Shown here piece after piece: positions 1 through 5,182 of a stretch of 5,182 bases of DNA (positions are counted from its first letter, which is position 1; the number at the start of each line of letters is the position of its first letter). Source of the stretch: an uncultured Gammaproteobacteria bacterium (GTDB lineage Bacteria > Pseudomonadota > Gammaproteobacteria > PS1 > Pseudothioglobaceae); NCBI GenBank assembly GCA_929200175.1, contig CAKMYR010000092.1:1-5182 (forward strand). The letters are read 5' to 3'. The notes beneath the pieces were generated by a model, which was not told the DNA's origin, did no database searches, and worked only from the letters and a program-made list of their open reading frames with translations. A program made the translations under genes and the position numbers.

Positions 1-284
1 GTTATAAATCAGAGCAAGCATTTAGACAAGAGGTTTGGTTAAGCGTTGTGCTTATTCCTTTATCTTTTTGGGTTGGAGACTCAAATATTGAAATATTGTT
101 ATTAATAATTCCTATTTTTATAGTGCTTATAACAGAATTATTAAATTCTGCTATCGAATCTGTAGTTGACCGTATAGGTGATGAATATCATGCCTTATCT
201 GGGACTGCAAAAGATATAGGTTCAGCGGCTGTCTTTTGTGCATTAACATTATTAATCGTAGTATGGTTGATTATTTTAATTTAG
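1..284 (+). CDS. dgkA: Diacylglycerol kinase, prokaryotic integral-membrane type (5' end cut by window edge)
   Basis: This enzyme phosphorylates diacylglycerol to phosphatidic acid with ATP in the inner membrane. It recycles the lipid released by osmoregulated-glucan and other envelope syntheses. The reading frame is open from base 3 and gives 93 residues to a TAG stop. E. coli DgkA has about 121, so roughly 25-28 N-terminal residues lie outside the window. Seen here: SEQAFRQE (residues 3-10), then two hydrophobic helices around TELLNSAIESVVDRIG (44-59), then EYHALSG and AKDIGSAAV (69-77), and a last membrane helix ending at the C-terminus. The residues that match the E. coli catalytic and metal-binding set are all present: E4 (E28), E45 (E69), N48 (N72), E52 (E76), K70 (K94) and D71 (D95). 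The 3' end overlaps birA by 22 bp, which suggests co-transcription. An internal GTG at 48 is not the start, because the conserved AFRQE segment precedes it. Confidence 0.95.
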   Translation, partial: YKSEQAFRQEVWLSVVLIPLSFWVGDSNIEILLLIIPIFIVLITELLNSAIESVVDRIGDEYHALSGTAKDIGSAAVFCALTLLIVVWLIILI

Positions 285-1021
285 ATAAATTACTTAATAA
301 AAATGTTAAATGCTTTATTTTTGATTCAATCCCAAGCACTAATAGTTATTTAACTAATCTTCCATTTTCTAATGATATAAAAGTTTGTGTTGCTAAACAC
401 CAGACTTTAGGGAAGGGGCAACATAATAGAAAATGGATTAGTAAAAAAGACTCAAGTATAATTTTTTCAATTCATATTACACTTCCTCTTAAGACATCAT
501 TAGATGGATTAAGCTTAATGGTTGGACTTGCTATTTTAGAAACACTAGAGCTATATAATATAAATAAATTACAGCTTAAATGGCCAAATGATATTTATTT
601 TGGCAATAGCAAACTAGCAGGCGTTTTAATCGAAAACTCGCTACAAAAAGAATTTAATTCAGTAGTAATTGGTGTTGGTATAAATTCTAAAATAGATAGT
701 AGTTTTGATTTTGAAGTGCCAGCAGTAGCAATAAATCAAATAGTAGACTTTGAAGTTAATAATTTATTTTTAACTGCAGATTTAATTAATAAAATATTAG
801 AGTATTGCGATATTTTTACTCAAAAAGGTTTTAAATTCTTTTATAAAAAATGGAATAAGTACGACTATTTACTAGGCAAAAAAGTTATTTCTAAAGATAA
901 TGAAAAAACAATAAAAGGAAAATGTAAAGGGGTAACTAATCAAGGCTTATTGCTTATAACTGGTGATTTTGGAACAAAGGAAGTTTATTCTTCTAACTGT
1001 TTATCTTTTTTATTGGATTAA
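263..1021 (+). CDS. birA: Biotin--[acetyl-CoA-carboxylase] ligase, catalytic-only form
   Basis: This cytoplasmic enzyme activates biotin to biotinyl-5'-AMP and transfers it to a lysine of biotin carboxyl carrier protein, the fatty-acid synthesis acceptor. The predicted product is 252 residues. The ligase domain begins almost at once (DSIPSTNSYL, 21-30). Then come the biotinyl-AMP loop region GKGQHNRKW (50-58), KWPND (106-110), KLAGVLIE (117-124, with the expected catalytic lysine K117), GVGIN (137-141) and a small SH3-like C-terminal domain (about 203-252). E. coli BirA has about 321 residues with an N-terminal winged helix. That part is absent here, so this protein should not act as the biotin operon repressor. 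The loop departs from the usual GRGRRG pattern (see findings). I chose the ATG at 263. An in-frame TTG at 236 is possible but would lengthen the overlap with dgkA. No clear Shine-Dalgarno sequence precedes the ATG, so translation may be coupled to dgkA. Confidence 0.93.
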   Translation: MVDYFNLDKLLNKNVKCFIFDSIPSTNSYLTNLPFSNDIKVCVAKHQTLGKGQHNRKWISKKDSSIIFSIHITLPLKTSLDGLSLMVGLAILETLELYNINKLQLKWPNDIYFGNSKLAGVLIENSLQKEFNSVVIGVGINSKIDSSFDFEVPAVAINQIVDFEVNNLFLTADLINKILEYCDIFTQKGFKFFYKKWNKYDYLLGKKVISKDNEKTIKGKCKGVTNQGLLLITGDFGTKEVYSSNCLSFLLD

Positions 1022-1029
1022 AGGCTGGT

Positions 1030-1262
1030 TTAGTGTCTTCTATATTTGCTATCTATTTTAACAGTTTTGTCAAAAATTCTTATATCGTCAGATTCGGAAA
1101 TATCTCCTTTGATTGCATATTTTTCAGATATTGTAGCTACATAGTTAGGTTTTTCTTGGGTATTTTGGTTTGTTATATTTTTTTGGTTTAGTTTTTTATA
1201 ATATTTGATTTATTTTCTTGTTTTTTCCTTTCTACTTGTTTTTTAGTGCCAAATATAATAAT
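1030..1262 (-). pseudogene. Possible eroded minus-strand gene relic, unrecognised product
   Basis: Read on the minus strand, one frame is open from 1209 down to a TAA at 1030-1032. It gives 59 residues with no ATG, GTG or TTG start. The translation is charged and protein-like, for example KPNYVATISEKYAIKGDIS then DDIRIFDKTVKIDSKYRRH at the end. A second minus frame, from 1262 to a TAA at 1188-1190, gives a short hydrophobic stretch followed by a Lys/Glu/Gln-rich linker (IIIFGTKKQVERKKQENKSN). Further upstream in that frame, beyond a TAG at 1263-1265, comes RVILTG. Joined by one frameshift in the A-rich overlap (about 1188-1209) and ignoring the TAG, they would form a single-membrane-anchor protein with a small C-terminal domain. 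This is inference. I recognise no family, and chance open frames of this length occur in AT-rich DNA. Confidence 0.35.
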
Positions 1263-1291
1263 CTAACCTGTTAAAATCACACGACTATAAT
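1254..1291 (+). promoter_or_regulatory. Candidate -10 elements upstream of lptB
   Basis: Two exact TATAAT hexamers lie at 1254-1259 and 1286-1291, just before the lptB ATG at 1306. Neither has a convincing -35 hexamer at 16-18 bp spacing. Initiation from the second would leave a leader of only several bases. Such hexamers arise easily by chance in AT-rich DNA. A promoter is still expected in this gap, because lptB follows birA by 284 bp. Confidence 0.3.
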
Positions 1292-1305
1292 GAATTTTAT
1301 TATTT

Positions 1306-2031
1306 ATGTCTAATAATATTTTAAGTATAAAAAATATAAGTAAAAGATATGGTAAGTATGAAGTTATTAAAGATGTATCTTTTCAAGTAAAAAGCAGTGA
1401 GATTGTAGGATTACTTGGCCCAAATGGCGCAGGTAAAACCACTTGTTTTTATATAACTTGCGGTTTAGTAAAAGGCGATAAAGGAGAGGTATATATTAAT
1501 GACAAAGAAATCATCTCATTGCCGATTTATAAACGCGCTGATTTAGGATTAGGATATTTACCACAAGAGCCTTCTATTTTTAGAAAACTTTCAGTAGAAG
1601 ACAATATTATGGCTGTTTTAGAGATGAATAAAAAACTAAACAGACAACAAAGAATTAACAAATTAGAAGAATTATTACTAGAATTTCATATTGATCATAT
1701 TCGTCATGCACAAGGCTTGCTTTTATCCGGAGGAGAAAGAAGAAGAACAGAAATAGCAAGAGCTTTAGCAATAGACCCAAAATTTATTTTATTAGATGAA
1801 CCTTTTGCTGGAGTAGATCCAATCTCAGTAGGCGATATACAGCAAATTATTAATCATTTAAAAAATAAAGGAATTGGGGTTTTAATTACTGACCATAATT
1901 ATAGAGAGATGTTAGATACTTGCGATCACTCCTATGTTATTAATAATGGACTAATAATTGCAGAAGGTGATAAAAAATCTATTTTAGAAAATAGCGAAGT
2001 ACGCAGAGTTTATATTGGTGAAAAAAAGTAA
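1306..2031 (+). CDS. lptB: LPS export ABC transporter ATP-binding protein LptB
   Basis: LptB is the cytoplasmic ATPase that, with LptF, LptG and LptC, extracts lipopolysaccharide from the inner membrane and pushes it along the LptA bridge to the outer membrane. The 241-residue length equals that of E. coli LptB. Visible motifs are Walker A GPNGAGKTT (38-46), Q-loop YLPQEPSIFRKLSV (84-97, Q87), signature LLSGGERRR (139-147) with the family continuation EIARALA, Walker B ILLDEP (161-166, catalytic E165), D-loop AGVDP (168-172) and switch histidine ITDHNYRE (194-201, H197). The C-terminus VRRVYIGEKK is typical of LptB and separates it from branched-chain amino-acid LivF/LivG ATPases. The ATG at 1306 gives the family N-terminus, with no obvious ribosome-binding site. 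lptA and lptC, its usual upstream neighbours, are not here. Its end overlaps tsaD by 14 bp. Confidence 0.96.
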   Translation: MSNNILSIKNISKRYGKYEVIKDVSFQVKSSEIVGLLGPNGAGKTTCFYITCGLVKGDKGEVYINDKEIISLPIYKRADLGLGYLPQEPSIFRKLSVEDNIMAVLEMNKKLNRQQRINKLEELLLEFHIDHIRHAQGLLLSGGERRRTEIARALAIDPKFILLDEPFAGVDPISVGDIQQIINHLKNKGIGVLITDHNYREMLDTCDHSYVINNGLIIAEGDKKSILENSEVRRVYIGEKK

Positions 2032-3031
2032 TTTTATAACTTTAGGTGTTGAGAGTTCTTGTGATGAAACAGGAATTGCCTTATATTCTTCAAATCAAGG
2101 ATTAATTGCAAATAGCTTATTTTCTCAATCAGATATACATGCTAAATATGGCGGCGTTGTGCCAGAAATAGCGTCAAGAGATCATATTCAAAGAGTAATA
2201 CCTTTAATTAATGAAGTATTAACTAGTACTAAACTTAGTCTTTTGGATATTAATGGTGTTTGTTATACCGCTGGTCCTGGCTTAGCTGGCGCTTTGTTAG
2301 TAGGAGCGTCAATTGCTAAAAGCATTGCTTGGAGTTTAAATATCCCAGCCTTAGCTGTAAATCATATGGAAGGACATTTATTATCGCCATTATTAGAGCA
2401 AAATAAGTTAAAACCGCCTTTTTTAGCTTTATTAGTTTCTGGCGGACATACTATGTTGGTTGATGTAAAAGATATTGGAGATTATAAAATACTTGGCGAA
2501 TCTTTAGATGATGCAGCCGGAGAAGCATTTGATAAAACAGCAAAAATTATGGGTTTAGGGTATCCTGGAGGAGTGGCGCTAGCTAAATTAGCCAAAAGTG
2601 GTAATGAAAAAATGTTTGAATTTCCAAAACCAATGACAAATAGACCGGGATTAGATTTTAGTTTTAGTGGCTTGAAAACTTTTGCTCGTAATACTTTTAT
2701 TAAATACCCAAAGCAAAAGGCTGATATTGCTAAAGCTTTTGAAGTTGCTATTACTAAAACCTTAATGATTAAATGTAAAAAAGCCTTAGAGCAAACAAAG
2801 CACAATACCTTAATAGTAGCGGGCGGAGTTGGCGCAAATGTGTCTTTAAGATCCGAACTAAATAACATGGGAGAAAAGCTAAAAGTTAAATTATTTTATC
2901 CTAGATTAGAGTTTTGTACAGATAATGGTGCTATGATAGCGTTAGCTGGACATTTAAGATTATTAAAAGGTCAAAAAGACGAAAGTTATGAAATAAATAT
3001 CAGACCGCGTTGGTCATTAGAGGAATTATAG
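2018..3031 (+). CDS. tsaD: tRNA N6-adenosine threonylcarbamoyltransferase TsaD
   Basis: TsaD transfers the threonylcarbamoyl group from threonylcarbamoyl-AMP to A37 of ANN-decoding tRNAs (t6A), working with TsaB and TsaE in the cytoplasm. Neither partner is in this window. From the GTG at 2018 the product is 337 residues, matching the usual bacterial length. It shows the ASKHA-fold start LGVESSCDETG (9-19), YGGVVPEIASRDH (44-56), TAGPGLAGALLVG (84-96), metal-binding HMEGH (H116, H120), VSGGHT (140-145), GESLDDAAGEAFDK (160-173), RPGLDFSFSGLKT (209-221), VAGGVGAN (267-274) and FCTDNGAMIA (299-308, metal ligand D302). All key residues are present. The start is uncertain by one codon: TTG at 2015 and GTG at 2018 are adjacent, with a weak AGAG at 2005-2008. 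No later start fits before the conserved N-terminus. Overlap with lptB suggests translational coupling. Confidence 0.96.
   Translation: MKKSNFITLGVESSCDETGIALYSSNQGLIANSLFSQSDIHAKYGGVVPEIASRDHIQRVIPLINEVLTSTKLSLLDINGVCYTAGPGLAGALLVGASIAKSIAWSLNIPALAVNHMEGHLLSPLLEQNKLKPPFLALLVSGGHTMLVDVKDIGDYKILGESLDDAAGEAFDKTAKIMGLGYPGGVALAKLAKSGNEKMFEFPKPMTNRPGLDFSFSGLKTFARNTFIKYPKQKADIAKAFEVAITKTLMIKCKKALEQTKHNTLIVAGGVGANVSLRSELNNMGEKLKVKLFYPRLEFCTDNGAMIALAGHLRLLKGQKDESYEINIRPRWSLEEL
3019..3024 (+). promoter_or_regulatory. Ribosome-binding site that sets the comM TTG start
   Basis: AGAGGA lies inside the last codons of tsaD, 9 bases before the TTG at 3034. It is the best Shine-Dalgarno match among the starts in this window and favours this TTG over the earlier in-frame TTG at 3010. 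The extra eight residues read from 3010 have no counterpart in the ComM family. Confidence 0.6.
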
Positions 3032-3033
3032 TT

Positions 3034-4539
3034 TTGAATAAATTAAGCAAATTATTTAGTCGTGCATCAAAAGGATTAGATTCGCCTTTGGTAACAATAG
3101 AAATTCATATTTCAGGAGGGTTGCCAAGCTTTTCTATTGTTGGATTGCCAGAAACATCAGTTCGTGAAAGTAAAGATAGAGTACGAAGTGCTGTGATGAA
3201 TTCACAATTCAAATTTCCAAACGGCAGAATTACCGTTAGCTTAGCTCCTGCAAATCTTCCTAAAAAAGGAGGCAGGTACGACTTGCCAATAGCTATAGGG
3301 GTACTTTTAGCTTCAGAGCAAATCAAGCCAATTATTGATGTTAAAGATATTGAATTTTATGGAGAGCTAGGACTAAACGGACATATTAGATATGTCGAAG
3401 GATTATTGCCAGCTGTCATTGCTGCTAAAGACAGTAATAATACAGTTATTATCCCTAAAGATAAATCAGAGCAATATTCTTTGGTTAGTGATGTCAACGC
3501 ATATAAAGCCGACCATTTATTAAAAGTATGTGAATTTTTAACAACAAATAGCGGTATTGAAAAACTAAAAGCAAAGCCATTTAATAATAAACAAATACAT
3601 AAAAAAGATTTTTTTCAAGTAAAAGGACAGCAACAAGCGAAAAGAGCATTAGAAATCGCAAGCGCTGGTAATCATAATTTGCTTTTAATAGGACCTCCTG
3701 GAGCAGGGAAAACAATGTTAGCAGAGAGAATTACATCAATTATGCCGTTGCTTGAAGACGAAAAAGCATTGCAATGCGCTGCTATTTATTCTGTTGCAGA
3801 TAAACCAATAAATTTATCAAGAATAAGGGCTTGCGCTTTTCGCTCGCCTCATCACTCATCTTCATCAGTAGCATTAGTAGGTGGTGGCTCAATTCCAAGA
3901 CCCGGTGAGATTTCTTTAGCTCATGAAGGTGTTTTATTTTTAGATGAGTTAACAGAATTTCCTCGCAATGTTTTAGAAGTTTTACGCCAACCATTAGAAA
4001 ATGGCAAAATTCATCTTTCTAGAGCTTCCCAACAAGTTACTTTTCCTGCTAATTTTCAACTAATAGCGGCTATGAATCCTTGCCCTTGTGGTTTTTATGG
4101 CGATGGTAGCGATAAATGTCATTGTAGTATTGATCAAATTGAAAGATACAAAAACAAAATATCAGGACCTTTATTAGACAGGATTGATATGGTGTTAAAT
4201 GTTTTGCCATTACCAAAAGAAATTGTACTAGAGCAGAATCCAAAAAATGTTGATAGTAGCGATATTATAAGAGAAAGAGTTATAAAAGCACAAGATATTC
4301 AACTCAAAAGACAAGGCAAATTAAACAAAAAATTAGAGTCTGATGAAATAGAAAAAATTGTAAATCTTAATAAACAAAATAAACAAATGTTATCTGATAT
4401 TATTGACAAACTTAACCTGTCTATGCGCTCTTACCACAGCATTCTAAAAATAGCTGTTACCATTGCCGATTTAGCCGGCAGCAAAACAATAGACAAAACC
4501 CACATAGCAGAAGCCGCTAGCTACCGTAGATTTAGCTAA
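3034..4539 (+). CDS. comM: ComM/YifB-family Mg-chelatase-like AAA+ ATPase
   Basis: ComM is a hexameric AAA+ helicase that drives branch migration of incoming DNA during natural transformation. The family is also widespread in bacteria not known to be competent. From the TTG at 3034 the product is 501 residues (E. coli about 506). The N-terminal Lon-protease-like fold shows VTIEIHISGGLPSFSIVGLP (20-39), RVRSA and GGRYDLPIAI (79-88). The AAA+ core has Walker A GPPGAGKT (220-227), FRSPHHSSSSVALVGGG (269-285), PRPGEISLAHEG (288-299), Walker B VLFLDEL (300-306), a probable zinc site CPCG plus CHC (C350, C352, C362, C364) and the arginine finger GPLLDRID (378-385, R383). The C-terminal Mg-chelatase domain ends with LSMRSYHSILKIAVTIADLA (462-481). 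There the family's usual VARTIAD reads IAVTIAD (see findings). It is the last gene of the lptB-tsaD-comM run, two bases after the tsaD stop. Confidence 0.94.
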   Translation: MNKLSKLFSRASKGLDSPLVTIEIHISGGLPSFSIVGLPETSVRESKDRVRSAVMNSQFKFPNGRITVSLAPANLPKKGGRYDLPIAIGVLLASEQIKPIIDVKDIEFYGELGLNGHIRYVEGLLPAVIAAKDSNNTVIIPKDKSEQYSLVSDVNAYKADHLLKVCEFLTTNSGIEKLKAKPFNNKQIHKKDFFQVKGQQQAKRALEIASAGNHNLLLIGPPGAGKTMLAERITSIMPLLEDEKALQCAAIYSVADKPINLSRIRACAFRSPHHSSSSVALVGGGSIPRPGEISLAHEGVLFLDELTEFPRNVLEVLRQPLENGKIHLSRASQQVTFPANFQLIAAMNPCPCGFYGDGSDKCHCSIDQIERYKNKISGPLLDRIDMVLNVLPLPKEIVLEQNPKNVDSSDIIRERVIKAQDIQLKRQGKLNKKLESDEIEKIVNLNKQNKQMLSDIIDKLNLSMRSYHSILKIAVTIADLAGSKTIDKTHIAEAASYRRFS

Positions 4540-4741
4540 AATTAGGACTTAATTAGAGAGGCAAATAGAGAAATATTAGCTATGCTAAAATAAAAGCTAA
4601 AAAACAGACTAAGGAAAAATGAAGTGAGTAATTAATTTTTGTTTTCTTTTATATTTATCATAATGCTTGCTTGGAGGGTTTGTAAAGCGTTAATATACAA
4701 TTAAATATTTAGTGCTAATATTTTTTAAAAATTCTTGTTTG
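4540..4741. other. Intergenic gap between convergent comM and the unrecognised minus-strand gene
   Basis: No gene is supported in this AT-rich gap. It contains a short perfect inverted repeat, TTAGC-TAT-GCTAA (4576-4588), with only 5 bp of stem, and a longer AT-rich hairpin near 4703-4723 that is listed separately. Because the flanking genes converge, termination signals in both directions are expected here. I see no good T-tailed hairpin in the minus direction. Confidence 0.6.
4703..4726 (+). terminator. Candidate weak rho-independent terminator for the lptB-tsaD-comM run
   Basis: AAATATTTAG (4703-4712) pairs with CTAATATTT (4715-4723) with one bulged T. The hairpin runs into a six-base T-run at 4721-4726 that partly overlaps the right arm. 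The stem is almost all A-T and the loop is tight, so the structure is weak. It lies about 160 bp past the comM stop and just before the end of the convergent gene, which is a sensible place for a terminator. Confidence 0.35.
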
Positions 4742-5182
4742 TTAGTTTGCTTTACTAGCAACCCAGGTATAAACGTCATTTAGGCGAATAAATGCCTCTT
4801 TCAATTCGTTTTCTATATTAAAAATAGAATCGTTTATATTTCCAGCATAAGTTTGAATAGTTAAATGCGGACTAACATCCATTTCTTTTTTATTTTGAAT
4901 ACCACCTTTCTTGATTGTTGTTACCCATTGCTTGCCTCTTTTGTAGCTACCATTGCATTCTATCAGACATTTTTTGGCTTCTTTTAATGTGCTTATCCAT
5001 AAATCATTATTTAATTCTGATAATTTATAACCTGAGTTTTTTAAATTACTTTCTAATATTTTTGGTCTAGAAGCCAATTGCCACGCATCCCTATAAAAAC
5101 CAATAGTAACTAATGTTGCATCAAACTCAAACTCTTTTAATTTTTCAATACTTGGATTTTCTAACTCTTTATTGATAAAGAG
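4742..5182 (-). CDS. Unrecognised protein, C-terminal part (5' end beyond the right edge)
   Basis: On the minus strand this frame stays open from the window edge (5182) to a TAA at 4742-4744. It gives at least 146 residues, so the gene starts outside the window. A TTG at 5075-5077 is only an internal codon, since the 35 codons before it are also open and protein-like, for example FEFDATLVTIGFYRDAW (18-34). I do not recognise the family. The segment looks soluble: it is rich in Lys, Glu and Asn, with four tryptophans (W34, W62, W86, W140), two close cysteines (KKCLIECNG, C72 and C76), a basic patch (YKRGKQW, 80-86) and a probable amphipathic helix near the end (NIENELKEAFIRLNDVYTW). No membrane segment or nucleotide-binding motif is visible. 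It converges on comM and belongs to a separate transcript. No function is assigned. Confidence 0.75.
   Translation of the reverse strand, partial: LFINKELENPSIEKLKEFEFDATLVTIGFYRDAWQLASRPKILESNLKNSGYKLSELNNDLWISTLKEAKKCLIECNGSYKRGKQWVTTIKKGGIQNKKEMDVSPHLTIQTYAGNINDSIFNIENELKEAFIRLNDVYTWVASKAN

Larger units (their letters stand above)
1022..1305. other. Intergenic gap between birA and lptB with reversed strand composition
   Basis: No intact gene is visible in this gap. The plus strand becomes strongly T-rich here, with T-runs between about 1150 and 1245, while the flanking plus-strand genes are A-rich on the same strand. That is what a minus-strand coding stretch would look like in this genome. 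I see no strong hairpin terminator after birA. The gap holds a probable minus-strand gene relic and two TATAAT hexamers near its right end, each listed separately. Confidence 0.7.

Noticed and set aside
1033..1191. Plus-strand open frame from a GTG at 1033 through the birA-lptB gap
   Set aside because: It is the antisense shadow of the minus frame. Its product is a run of Phe, Ile, Tyr and Cys without organised membrane segments, it has no ribosome-binding site, and the strand composition favours the minus reading.
2482..2868. Minus-strand open frame of 128 codons inside tsaD
   Set aside because: It lies wholly antisense to well-conserved TsaD motifs, has no start context, and reads as a shadow of the real gene.
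3105..3326. Minus-strand open frame inside the comM N-terminal domain
   Set aside because: It is antisense to conserved ComM sequence and has no features of its own.
3782..3994. Minus-strand open frame inside the comM AAA+ core
   Set aside because: It is antisense to the conserved region leading into Walker B. The His/Leu/Lys-rich product looks like a shadow.
4576..4588. Perfect inverted repeat TTAGC-TAT-GCTAA as a terminator
   Set aside because: The stem is only 5 bp and is followed by A-rich rather than T-rich sequence on the plus strand, so it does not look like a forward terminator. It is too short to call as a site.
4566..4622. Short plus-strand frame after comM reading RNISYAKIKAKKQTKEK before a TGA
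   Set aside because: It is too short, has stops just upstream and no start or ribosome-binding site, and is in a different frame from comM. Chance in A-rich DNA is the simpler explanation.
4674..4690. GGAGGG as a ribosome-binding site for a gene in the last gap
   Set aside because: No start codon with an open frame follows at a suitable distance.

Overview
This is a compact, AT-rich stretch of bacterial chromosome, roughly one third GC by eye. It carries housekeeping genes of gammaproteobacterial type. The diacylglycerol kinase, LptB, TsaD and ComM products resemble their E. coli counterparts closely along their length as I remember those sequences. LptB implies a Gram-negative cell with lipopolysaccharide. 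The low GC, tight or overlapping gene joins and frequent non-ATG starts fit a small-genome gammaproteobacterium, for example the SUP05/Thioglobus-type sulfur oxidisers and their relatives. That placement is inference and the window does not prove it.

Layout, left to right. Positions 1-284 (+) hold the 3' part of dgkA, cut by the left edge. It overlaps birA (263-1021, +), a biotin protein ligase without the N-terminal DNA-binding domain. A 284-bp gap (1022-1305) follows. Its composition flips to pyrimidine-rich on the plus strand, and it holds what looks like an eroded minus-strand gene relic, plus candidate -10 elements just before the next gene. Then comes a tight plus-strand trio: lptB (1306-2031), tsaD (2018-3031, overlapping lptB by 14 bp) and comM (3034-4539, 2 bp after tsaD). 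The last gap (4540-4741) carries a weak AT-rich hairpin with a T-run, a possible terminator for the trio. Convergent to it, an unrecognised minus-strand gene (4742-5182) runs off the right edge. It is open to the edge, so it is longer than it looks if read only from its first internal TTG.

The genes are functionally unrelated: phospholipid recycling, biotin attachment, LPS export, tRNA t6A modification and DNA branch migration in transformation. They probably share transcripts because of genome compaction rather than because they form one pathway. I see no mobile element, CRISPR array, RNA gene or obvious new defence or biosynthetic system. The points worth a second look are the minus-strand relic, the unrecognised partial gene, an altered biotinyl-AMP loop in BirA, a missing conserved arginine near the C-terminus of ComM, and lptB standing apart from lptA/lptC.
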